Shown here: positions 1 through 5,626 of the stretch, in pieces
Numbering within the stretch: position 1 is the stretch's first letter
How the letters are laid out: every line of letters begins with the position of its first letter
From: Bryobacteraceae bacterium
GTDB lineage: Bacteria > Acidobacteriota > Terriglobia > Bryobacterales > Bryobacteraceae
Direction: 5' to 3'
Assembly: GCA_014379815.1 (NCBI GenBank)
Contig: JACMLA010000348.1
Coordinates: forward strand, 1-5,719
DNA length: 5,719 nucleotides
Notes under the pieces: generated by a model
What the model saw: the letters and a program-made list of their open reading frames with translations, nothing else
Told to the model about the DNA's origin: nothing
Databases searched by the model: none
Translations under genes and position numbers: made by a program

Positions 1-853
1 GGGAGAACGATAACTTCACGGTGCTGCCTTCCTGGTTGACAACCAGCGAACTGAAGATTGGCTGCAGTACCTGCATTTCCGCCGAGCTGCCATTCATCTG
101 GAGCAGGCTGGCTGCGAGTCGGATCACGTCGACGAGTGCCTGTGCATCTCTGTCCGAGCGAGTCAGGGCTTCCGCCGAGAACTGAATAATCGAGCCAAAT
201 GTCAGGCCACCGCTGGTCTCAAGAATCCCTCTGAAGTTGGGCGACACCGGGAAAGGCTGACGATTCGGGCCATTAGCTGGAAGCGGGGCGACGAAAACCT
301 CACTGGTTACCATCCAGGCGTCATAGCGACTGGACACGCTAATCGCTTTGGTTGTCAGAGCACTGGCGGCTCCTGTGGCGGAACGACGATCAATTGCCGC
401 CCGCACCAGAGAAGTGGTTCCGGCGATGGCGAGCGATCCGTCGGCAACTGCAATCGCGTGACCGTCTTTCTCGACCAGGTTGATACCCCGATAAGAACTA
501 GCCGTCCCGCCCTGCTTTGTCTGGATTGCGCTCAGCAGCTGGGGGCCATTGAAGACACCCTGGGCGATTATGAGACCAGGTCCCTTTCGTTCGGCTGTAG
601 TGGATGCAAAGACAATATCCCGGAGATCGCGCCGGGGGTCGAAGCCGCTTGCCGAGATGAACTCCTGGAAGTTAGGATCTGTGTCCCGAAATTGCTCCAG
701 AACGTATTGTCCGAATGGCGACGATATGGTCTTGTCGACATGGACGCCACCAACGACTTTGGCTTCTGCCGGTACGAGAGAGATCAAAGCGGTATCGGCT
801 GCAAATGCCGAGACGGCGGTCAGGATGCCTGCGGTGATTAGGGTGCGAAACAT
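1..853 (-). CDS. Exported protein of unknown function, C-terminus beyond the left edge (partial)
   Basis: The frame is open from an ATG at 853-851 to the window edge, giving 284 codons without a stop. The N-terminus (MFRTLITAGILTAVSAFAAD) is a typical Sec signal peptide with likely cleavage near residue 18-19, so the product should be periplasmic or outer-membrane associated. The mature part alternates short hydrophobic beta-like stretches with Gly turns (for example GPGLIIAQGVF near 91-101 and AIAVADGSLAIAGTTSLVRA near 133-152). No catalytic motif, lipobox, cysteine or membrane span is seen. It resembles the lineage-restricted 'hypothetical exported' proteins of Acidobacteria, but I cannot name a family. 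It starts 6 bases after the ribBA stop, and the only Shine-Dalgarno-like stretch (AAGGGA) lies inside the end of ribBA, so translation is probably coupled to it. The long plus-strand frame over 458-841 is its antisense shadow. Confidence 0.8.
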   Translation of the reverse strand, partial: MFRTLITAGILTAVSAFAADTALISLVPAEAKVVGGVHVDKTISSPFGQYVLEQFRDTDPNFQEFISASGFDPRRDLRDIVFASTTAERKGPGLIIAQGVFNGPQLLSAIQTKQGGTASSYRGINLVEKDGHAIAVADGSLAIAGTTSLVRAAIDRRSATGAASALTTKAISVSSRYDAWMVTSEVFVAPLPANGPNRQPFPVSPNFRGILETSGGLTFGSIIQFSAEALTRSDRDAQALVDVIRLAASLLQMNGSSAEMQVLQPIFSSLVVNQEGSTVKLSFS

Positions 854-859
854 TGGTGA

Positions 860-2032
860 TTAATTCCCTTCAGTGTTGAAACGTGGCGGGCCGGGAAAGG
901 TTAACAGGTTTACCGGTACTTGATCGACAACTTCGATACCGTACGCCTCAAGGCCGACAACTTTTCTTGGATGGTTGGTTAGCAGGCGGACCTTGTGCAG
1001 GCCCAGATCCGCAAGAATCTGTGCTCCCATACCGGCTTCGTGTTGCAGCCTGCGCTGCCCGTCGCCCTGATTGCCCCAGGTGACGCCGCGCCGATGGGTA
1101 ACGATCTTCAGAGTCTCTGCTTCGCGCCCGTAGCGCAGGCCCGGGCTTGTTTGATGCAGGTAGACGAGAACGCCCCGGCCTTCGGCAGAGATTTGAGCGA
1201 AGGAACTCTGGATGGTAGCGTGGCAGTCGCAATCGGAGGAGCTGAACACGTCACCGTAGGTGCAGTGCGCGTGCATCCGCACCAGGATCGGTTCGGTAGA
1301 GTTCAAGTCGCCGTGAATCAGCGCCAGATGCGTCTCGGGATCGACGGAACTGGTATACGCGATTGTACGAAAGTTGCCGAACTGGTTCGCGATGAACCCT
1401 TCGGCGTGCCGGTGTACGACGCGTTCGGTTTGCAGACGGTAACGAATCAGATCAGCAACAGAGATCATCTTCATGCCGTGCTCCCTGCAGAACTCAGTCA
1501 GTTCCGGAACCCTTGCCATGGTGCCGTCCGGATTCATGATTTCGCAAATCACACCTCCGGGCTGGAGTCCGGACAATCGGGCAAGGTCTACGGCCGCCTC
1601 CGTTTGGCCAGCCCTGACGAGAACTCCGCCTTCCCGGGCCCGTAAGGGAAACATATGACCAGGCCGGGCAAGGTCGCAAGGCTGGGAACCGGGACGAATC
1701 GCGACCTGGATCGTCAACGCCCGGTCGGCTGCGGAAATTCCTGTCGTAACTCCCTCAGCGGCATCGATAGCTTCACAAAAAGCCGTGCTGAAGCGGGACG
1801 TATTGTTGGCAGACATCAGGGGCAGCTGGAGACGGTCGCAGATGTCAGGACTCAAAGCCAGACAAATTAAGCCCCTGCCATGGGTGGCCATGAAGTTAAT
1901 CAAATCCGGCGTGGCTTTTTCAGCGGCAAGGGTGAGATCTCCCTCATTTTCGCGATCTTCGTCATCGACGACGATCAGCATGCGACCAGCACGGAAATCC
2001 TGAATGGCTTCCGGAACTGAAGCAAAGGCCAT
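860..2032 (-). CDS. ribBA: RibBA-type fusion: DHBP synthase (RibB) with a degenerate GTP cyclohydrolase II-like (RibA) domain
   Basis: The N-terminal half (about residues 1-200) is 3,4-dihydroxy-2-butanone-4-phosphate synthase, which turns ribulose 5-phosphate into the four-carbon unit used for lumazine and riboflavin. Visible motifs are DDEDRENEGD (23-32), HGRGLICLAL (51-60), NNTSRF (76-81), AAEGVTTGISAADRA (91-105), GHMFPLRAR (125-133) and GTMARVPEL (170-178). The usual GHTEA reads GQTEA (Q143); I recall this variant in other RibBA proteins, so it is not taken as inactivating. The C-terminal half keeps the zinc cysteines (C257, C268, C270), EGRGVLVYL, GAQIL and LLTNHPRKVVGLEAYGIEVV. It lacks RQEGRGIGL, the DTVEAN stretch, the catalytic Asp/Arg region and the usual C-terminal tail, so it probably has no cyclohydrolase activity. 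An upstream ATG at 2077 would add 15 residues. I prefer 2032 because MAFASVPEAI matches the family N-terminus and GGAAG sits about 4 bases before it. Transcription may pass through a structured leader. Confidence 0.93.
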   Translation of the reverse strand: MAFASVPEAIQDFRAGRMLIVVDDEDRENEGDLTLAAEKATPDLINFMATHGRGLICLALSPDICDRLQLPLMSANNTSRFSTAFCEAIDAAEGVTTGISAADRALTIQVAIRPGSQPCDLARPGHMFPLRAREGGVLVRAGQTEAAVDLARLSGLQPGGVICEIMNPDGTMARVPELTEFCREHGMKMISVADLIRYRLQTERVVHRHAEGFIANQFGNFRTIAYTSSVDPETHLALIHGDLNSTEPILVRMHAHCTYGDVFSSSDCDCHATIQSSFAQISAEGRGVLVYLHQTSPGLRYGREAETLKIVTHRRGVTWGNQGDGQRRLQHEAGMGAQILADLGLHKVRLLTNHPRKVVGLEAYGIEVVDQVPVNLLTFPGPPRFNTEGN

Positions 2033-2082
2033 ATTACTTCCAGTGTGACGTATCGCAACCAGATGATGTAAATTCATGCTCC

Positions 2083-2115
2083 AAAAAGCGAAAACCCAGC
2101 AGTTTAGCTACTGGG
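2083..2115 (-). terminator. Intrinsic terminator/attenuator-like hairpin in the ribBA leader
   Basis: On the minus strand CCCAGTAG (2115-2108) pairs with CTGCTGGG (2102-2095) as 8 bp, including one U-G pair, around a 5-nt loop (CTAAA). It is followed by TTTT (2094-2091), CGC and TTTTT (2087-2083). The plus-strand version would carry an A-C mismatch and no downstream T-run, so it points leftward. It lies about 50 nt before the preferred ribBA start and directly abuts the closing helix of the candidate leader RNA. It may attenuate ribBA, end read-through from tolC, or be the 3' end of a small RNA. Confidence 0.55.
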
Positions 2116-2227
2116 GCTCAAGGAAGCGGTCGGGAGGGAGCTTTAGGGGTGTCGGGCGGCAAGAACTCAGGTTGGATTGTTAACCGAAGCGGGTCAGTAA
2201 CGGGGAGCGACCTGTCTTCCTCGAGCC
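2115..2227 (-). ncRNA. Candidate structured leader RNA upstream of ribBA
   Basis: Read on the minus strand, 2227-2216 pairs with 2126-2115 in 12 consecutive base pairs (11 Watson-Crick and one G-U at 2222/2120). After a 3/1 internal loop, 2212-2208 pairs with 2132-2128 (GGTCG with CGACC). The helix closes about 75 nt that are rich in C and contain only weak small hairpins, such as CCG-CTT-CGG near 2192-2184. On the plus strand the G-U becomes an A-C mismatch, which favours minus-strand RNA. A weak extended -10-like TGCTATCTG lies at 2256-2248, which would start transcription about 14 nt before the helix. No sequence match to the FMN riboswitch, SRP RNA, 6S RNA or other common riboswitches was recognised. 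It could be a cis-acting leader or the body of an independent sRNA ending at the adjacent terminator-like hairpin. Confidence 0.45.
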
Positions 2228-2391
2228 AATTTTGTTTCCACGCCATTCAGATAGCAAATTGCTTTCCAAACACAAACATGCGTAAAAACGATCAAAATTG
2301 GCCGGTACAATCGGGTATAGGAAAAATTTACAGCGTAATTGTTTACCTTATGCGTCCGGCCGATGATTGGTTCCCCTAAAAGCCAACAACT
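2228..2391 (-). promoter_or_regulatory. AT-rich spacer between tolC and the ribBA leader, probable promoter region
   Basis: These 164 bases follow the tolC stop and are much richer in A and T than the genes around them. No gene or strong terminator for tolC is evident just after its stop. Weak -10-like elements on the minus strand are TATACC (2319-2314) and the extended TGCTATCTG (2256-2248); neither has a good -35 box. The second would put the start site just upstream of the structured leader. A 76-codon plus-strand frame beginning with GTG at 2149 crosses this region, but it has no ribosome binding site or recognisable protein character. Confidence 0.25.
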
Positions 2392-4329
2392 TTACGGTTG
2401 CGTGACGGCTGGAATCGCATCGGCCTGGCGCTGGACGCGACCGGTTACGGCTTCGTCTAAGCTCACATTGTGAACCTCGAGAATCCGGCCTGTCGCGCGA
2501 TCCATGGAGACACGGGCACGGTTGTAACTGCTTAGCGCGGCTACTTCCGCCCCCTGTGCCTGAGCGAGGTCTCGCTGTGCCTGAATGACGAAGAATACGG
2601 TAGAGGCACCCAGCGCGTACTTCTTCTGCTCCGCATCCAGCGTCCGGTCCTGAAGAACACGTGATTTGCTGGCGGCCTGATACTGCGCGCGCGATTGCTG
2701 CAGACCAATCATGGCGTTCTGTACATCGACGCGTATTTGATTCAGCTCCTGACGCTGGCGCAGCTCGTTCTGGCGGAGCGTCAGCTGATCCCGAATCATG
2801 TCGGCCCGCGCGGCACGGTTGCGAAGCGGGATGCTGAGCTGGAAACCCACCGAGTAATCGGGGTAGTTCCGGCCGAGGATCTGTGACCACACCGAGCCAA
2901 GCCCGCCAAGGAATGCGCCGTTCGGCTGCCGCACGAAACCTTCTGAAACGTTGGTCGGCAGCGGAAGTGTATTCGCCTGTCCAGCAAGAGCATTGTTCTG
3001 GGCAGCGGCTACCAGATCGAATGAAGGCAGAAGCTGGCTGCGATCACCGTCGAGACTGATTCGGCTGTTCTCGATCGCCAGGCGGGTCTGCGCCAGTTCG
3101 GGGCGATTCTCAACCGCAACAGCGACCAGATCCTGTATTGGCTGAATAGCTTCCCGCTCTGGCATTTGCAGTGTATCGGTGGGTACTATACGCGCATCGC
3201 TGATGACCGGGCTGTTGACTCCGGTGCGGCTGAGATAATTTTTCAGAATCGTTTCCTGTTGCAGGACCTGAGTTTCGGCGACGGTGAGCTCCTGTTCGGC
3301 GCGCGCCACTTCCGCCTCGGCCTTGACGATCTCGATGGGTGCCAAAGTCCCAATCTGGACCTGCGTGCGGTTATCGTTGAACAGCTTCTGTGCCAGGCTA
3401 AGCGCTGATTTCTTGACCTTGACGTTTTCGGTGAAGCTCACCAGATCGGAGTAGAGGTTGACCACGTTCGCCACGGTAGCGATAATCTGCTGGCGGAAAA
3501 CCATGTCCGAAATTTTGACCTGATTGCGGGCGACGCGGATGAAACGGTTGTTGACTGCGAAACCGAAGCCCCGGAGCAGCGGCTGCGTCACCTGCAGATT
3601 CATGCTGCCATTGGTGAACGGATTGATCTCGGAAACCCGATTGTTCGATTGCTGAGTGCTCTGGTTGTAGCCGAGCTGTACCAGGGCGCCGCTCTTGAAC
3701 CCCTTCTGGATTCCGCCCGTAAGCGCTTTGTTCCTGAATACCAGGGCGGGGATACCGGTATTGAACGAATTCGCCTGGGTGAGCGTACGGTGTCCCCAGT
3801 TGTACGTCAGAAAAAAGCTCTCGTCATAGTCGGGCACGTTGGTACCGGTGAACAACACCGTTGCGTTGTTGGCGCCGCCTGCCGACCCGGTTGCGTTGCC
3901 TCCACCCTGGCCTCCGCCTCCGCCGCCCGTCTGCAGATTTGCCGCTGAGGACGGGCCCTGAACGACCGAGGTGGGAACGCCTCGAACCACTCCGCCCGCC
4001 TCGGAACGAAGCAGGTCGGCTTCGGCGATCCTTGGGCCGTAGCGGGAGATCTCAATGTCGAGATTGTTCTCCAGAGCCAGGGCTATGGCGTCCTGCAACG
4101 ACAGGTAAACCCGGCCAGCCCGGAGTAACAGGTCCAAACGGTTTGAGTTTGCCAGATTGATCGGTGCTACCTCGGCGACGGTATACGCCCTGGTAAACCT
4201 GCTGTGCCAGCTTGTTTGCTCCGGCAGACCTGTCATGCGCGAAGTGGATGCCGATTGCGCAAAGATGCTCCCGGGCAGGGCCAGCAGAGTCGCGAGCAGC
4301 AGTGCGGTGCTTGATTGGAGATTTTTCAT
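2392..4329 (-). CDS. TolC-family outer-membrane efflux protein
   Basis: This is a 645-residue outer-membrane factor (OEP/TolC family), expected to form a trimeric outer-membrane beta-barrel with a periplasmic alpha-helical tunnel for type I secretion or efflux pumps. A signal peptide spans about residues 1-24 (cleavage after SIFA). The first OEP repeat begins near 77 (LSLQDAIALALENNLDIEI) and the second near 400 (LVAVAVENRPELAQTRLAIE). Long Gln/Ala/Glu-rich coiled-coil helices follow at about 280-365 and 505-610, with the typical beta-strand entry VGFQLSIPLRNRAARAD near 494-510. It is longer than the roughly 450-500 residues usual for TolC. The extra length is an N-terminal segment before the first repeat and a Gly-rich insert at about 135-152. 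No adaptor or pump gene is in the window, so the partner is unknown. Shine-Dalgarno similarity before the ATG is weak; the start is chosen for the signal peptide. Confidence 0.93.
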   Translation of the reverse strand: MKNLQSSTALLLATLLALPGSIFAQSASTSRMTGLPEQTSWHSRFTRAYTVAEVAPINLANSNRLDLLLRAGRVYLSLQDAIALALENNLDIEISRYGPRIAEADLLRSEAGGVVRGVPTSVVQGPSSAANLQTGGGGGGQGGGNATGSAGGANNATVLFTGTNVPDYDESFFLTYNWGHRTLTQANSFNTGIPALVFRNKALTGGIQKGFKSGALVQLGYNQSTQQSNNRVSEINPFTNGSMNLQVTQPLLRGFGFAVNNRFIRVARNQVKISDMVFRQQIIATVANVVNLYSDLVSFTENVKVKKSALSLAQKLFNDNRTQVQIGTLAPIEIVKAEAEVARAEQELTVAETQVLQQETILKNYLSRTGVNSPVISDARIVPTDTLQMPEREAIQPIQDLVAVAVENRPELAQTRLAIENSRISLDGDRSQLLPSFDLVAAAQNNALAGQANTLPLPTNVSEGFVRQPNGAFLGGLGSVWSQILGRNYPDYSVGFQLSIPLRNRAARADMIRDQLTLRQNELRQRQELNQIRVDVQNAMIGLQQSRAQYQAASKSRVLQDRTLDAEQKKYALGASTVFFVIQAQRDLAQAQGAEVAALSSYNRARVSMDRATGRILEVHNVSLDEAVTGRVQRQADAIPAVTQP

Positions 4330-4477
4330 TGGACGTGTCTGGACCTGAAGATTCGCGTGTAATGCTCACGTTTGAATTTGAGAACTGTGAGGCACGGATG
4401 CAGCCAATCGCAAGTTTCTGAAATCAGGCGAGTCACGGCCTGGTACTGTGTCCGATTCCGGGACACGACCGCCGTCT

Positions 4478-4516
4478 GCGAACAACGTGGGCGAACAACG
4501 TCGGTGAACAAGGCGA
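4478..4516 (+). repeat. Three tandem 13-bp direct repeats
   Basis: The units are GCGAACAACGTGG (4478-4490), GCGAACAACGTCG (4491-4503) and GTGAACAAGGCGA (4504-4516). The first two match at 12 of 13 positions and the third matches the first at 9 of 13. The core GAACAA recurs exactly every 13 bases. The array ends 7 bases before the -10-like box of the SDR gene and covers its presumed -35 region, so it may be a regulator-binding array. A chance local duplication is also possible. Confidence 0.7.
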
Positions 4517-4523
4517 TACCTGA

Positions 4524-4529
4524 GATAAT
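4524..4529 (+). promoter_or_regulatory. -10-like box (GATAAT) of the SDR gene
   Basis: GATAAT matches the TATAAT consensus at 5 of 6 positions and ends 8 bases before the GTG start, so transcription would begin at or next to the start codon. No good -35 hexamer is seen; the 13-bp repeats occupy that place, suggesting activator dependence or a non-consensus promoter. Confidence 0.35.
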
Positions 4530-4537
4530 ACCTCGTC

Positions 4538-5263
4538 GTGAGCTCTCTTTCAGGACAGACGGTGCTGGTCACGGGCGCAGCGAAGAGGATTGGAAGAGGG
4601 ATCGCGCTGCATCTGGCGAAACAAGGTGCCAGACTGGGAATCCACTATGGGGAGTCTGAGGCGGCCGCCCGGAAAGTGGCGGACGAATGCGGAAACGGTG
4701 CTGAGATATTTGCCGCGGACCTGGAAAAAATCAGTGACATTCAGAACCTCTTTGCCCGTGTGGGGGAGCGGTTCGGGCAACTGGACGGACTGGTGAACAA
4801 TGCGGCCCGCTTCACGAAATTCGACCCACTGGAAGTCACTGAGCAGGACTGGGATTTCATTCACTCGGTCAACTTAAAGGCCACCTTTTTCTGCTGTCAG
4901 CAGGGAGCAAAGCTCATGCTCGGCGGAGACGGCGGTCGCATTGTGAACCTCAGTTCTCTGGGAGGTATACGGCCGTGGGCAGATCACGCACACTACTGCG
5001 CATCCAAAGCTGGGGTCATCCATATGACTCGTGCGCTGGCGAAAGCGTGGGCTCCTAAGATCAGCGTCAACTCGGTGGCGCCGGGAGTGATTCCATTCGA
5101 CGAAGCCGGGTCGCCGGAGATCCAGACACTGGTTGCGGACACGCCGGCAGGAAGACCCGGAACGGCGGAAGAGATTGCCGGGGCAGTTCTATTCTTTCTT
5201 AGTTCCAGTACCTTCGTTACAGGACAAATTCTTGCAGTAGACGGTGGCCTAAGTCAAAGATAA
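4538..5263 (+). CDS. Short-chain dehydrogenase/reductase, FabG/pteridine-reductase-like
   Basis: At 241 residues this is a classical-length Rossmann-fold SDR that reduces or oxidises a carbonyl or pterin-type substrate with NAD(P)H in the cytoplasm. The nucleotide-binding motif is TGAAKRIG (12-19), followed by NNAA (87-90), the structural Asn in VNLK (N112), catalytic Ser (S140), Tyr (Y153) and Lys (K157), APG (181-183) and the C-terminal TGQILAVDGG. The TGxxxRxG form, with Arg inside the glycine motif and a following HY pair (36-37), resembles the NADPH-dependent pteridine reductase/FolM branch. The true substrate cannot be fixed from sequence. The start is GTG: an in-frame TAA lies at 4526-4528 and the first beta strand begins at residue 7, leaving no better start. 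No Shine-Dalgarno sequence precedes it. It is transcribed divergently from tolC and convergently with the galT relic. Confidence 0.92.
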   Translation: MSSLSGQTVLVTGAAKRIGRGIALHLAKQGARLGIHYGESEAAARKVADECGNGAEIFAADLEKISDIQNLFARVGERFGQLDGLVNNAARFTKFDPLEVTEQDWDFIHSVNLKATFFCCQQGAKLMLGGDGGRIVNLSSLGGIRPWADHAHYCASKAGVIHMTRALAKAWAPKISVNSVAPGVIPFDEAGSPEIQTLVADTPAGRPGTAEEIAGAVLFFLSSSTFVTGQILAVDGGLSQR

Positions 5264-5392
5264 ACAATGCATCCGGGATGCTTTCCCTGCCATCTGCTCC
5301 CCTACGCGGACGCGGGCAGGCCGATGCATCTGTCTAGTTTGCATGTGCCGCAGAGCTCGATGGGGTGGCTCTGCGTCCGCTCTCAGATTCTT
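5264..5392. other. Convergent intergenic region with several inverted repeats
   Basis: Three dyads lie between the convergent SDR gene and galT relic. GCATC/GATGC (5269-5273 with 5277-5281) is followed by TTTCCC and could be a weak terminator for the SDR gene. CCTGCC/GGCAGG (5286-5291 with 5315-5320) is nested inside a possible pairing of GATGC (5277-5281) with GCATC (5326-5330). CGCAGAGC/GCTCTGCG (5349-5356 with 5368-5375) is a perfect 8-bp stem with an 11-base loop. None has a proper U-tract. The region probably ends transcription from both sides, but this is inferred. Confidence 0.35.
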
Positions 5393-5626
5393 TCAGGCTC
5401 CTGAGTTTCGCAGAAAGGCAGCGGCTTCTTCGGGTGGCGTCGGGTTGATGGAAAAGCCAGTGCCCCGTTCGAAACCTGCTATTTGTGTCAGCCTGGGAAT
5501 GATTCCGAGATGCCAGCGATAGTGCGGCATCGGCCCTTCCTGGCTCGGGCTGTCCGCGGGACGAGCATGAACCCGGATTGTTCAAGAGCGTTTGGCTGTG
5601 ATCGGATCTTTACGAAGCTCAGGCAC
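5393..5626 (-). pseudogene. galT: galT relic with a large internal deletion
   Basis: On the minus strand a GTG at 5626 opens PELRKDPIT, the extreme N-terminus typical of galactose-1-phosphate uridylyltransferase. Four codons later the frame hits TGA (5584-5582). The same frame then continues with [45 protein letters not shown] and a stop at 5395-5393, which is the typical C-terminal end of bacterial GalT. The intact enzyme has about 330-350 residues; here only about 10 N-terminal and 60 C-terminal residues remain. The nucleophile motif (His-Pro-His type) and the N-terminal zinc ligands are gone. The product cannot exchange UDP between glucose and galactose phosphates in the Leloir pathway. 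The deletion joint lies at about 5571-5596, near the internal stop. A short C-terminal peptide could still be made from an internal ATG, but there is no sign that it is. A collapsed assembly is the alternative explanation. Confidence 0.78.

Larger units (their letters stand above)
4330..4537. promoter_or_regulatory. Divergent control region between tolC and the SDR gene
   Basis: These 208 bases must hold the promoters of both divergent genes. Besides the tandem repeats and -10-like box listed separately, there is an inverted repeat GTGTCC (4448-4453) and GGACAC (4461-4466) around 7 bases, which could be an operator or a small hairpin. An imperfect dyad GAGATA-A-TACCTC (4522-4534, 5 of 6 half-site positions matching) overlaps the SDR -10-like box. 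No convincing promoter was found for tolC on the minus strand. Confidence 0.4.

Noticed and set aside
458..841. 127-residue plus-strand reading frame
   Set aside because: It is antisense to the exported-protein gene, which has a signal peptide, coupled spacing with ribBA and protein-like composition; the plus frame has neither a start signal nor domain character.
995..1645. 216-residue plus-strand reading frame
   Set aside because: It lies wholly antisense to ribBA, whose motifs are unmistakable.
2033..2077. Extended ribBA start at 2077
   Set aside because: The 15 extra residues are not family-like, GGAG lies only 1 base before that ATG, and it would begin right after the terminator-like U-run; the start at 2032 fits better but is not proven.
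2115..2227. SRP RNA or 6S RNA
   Set aside because: The SRP core (CAGGTCCGGAAGGAAGCA type) is missing on both strands, and the region is too short and lacks the rod-with-central-bubble layout of 6S RNA.
2149..2379. 76-residue plus-strand frame in the intergenic region
   Set aside because: GTG start without ribosome binding site, no recognisable composition, and it crosses the candidate structured RNA.
2078..2391. FMN riboswitch before ribBA
   Set aside because: The conserved RFN blocks (GGGTGAAATTCCC, ACCGGCGGT and the late CCGAC/ACAG elements) are not present on the minus strand.
4478..4516. CRISPR array or plasmid iterons
   Set aside because: The repeats are only 13 bp, directly abutting without spacers, and no replication or cas gene is present.
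5334..5585. 83-residue minus-strand frame
   Set aside because: It is in a different frame from the galT-like sequence and is Arg/Ser-rich like a shadow; the GalT C-terminal motif frame explains the stretch.
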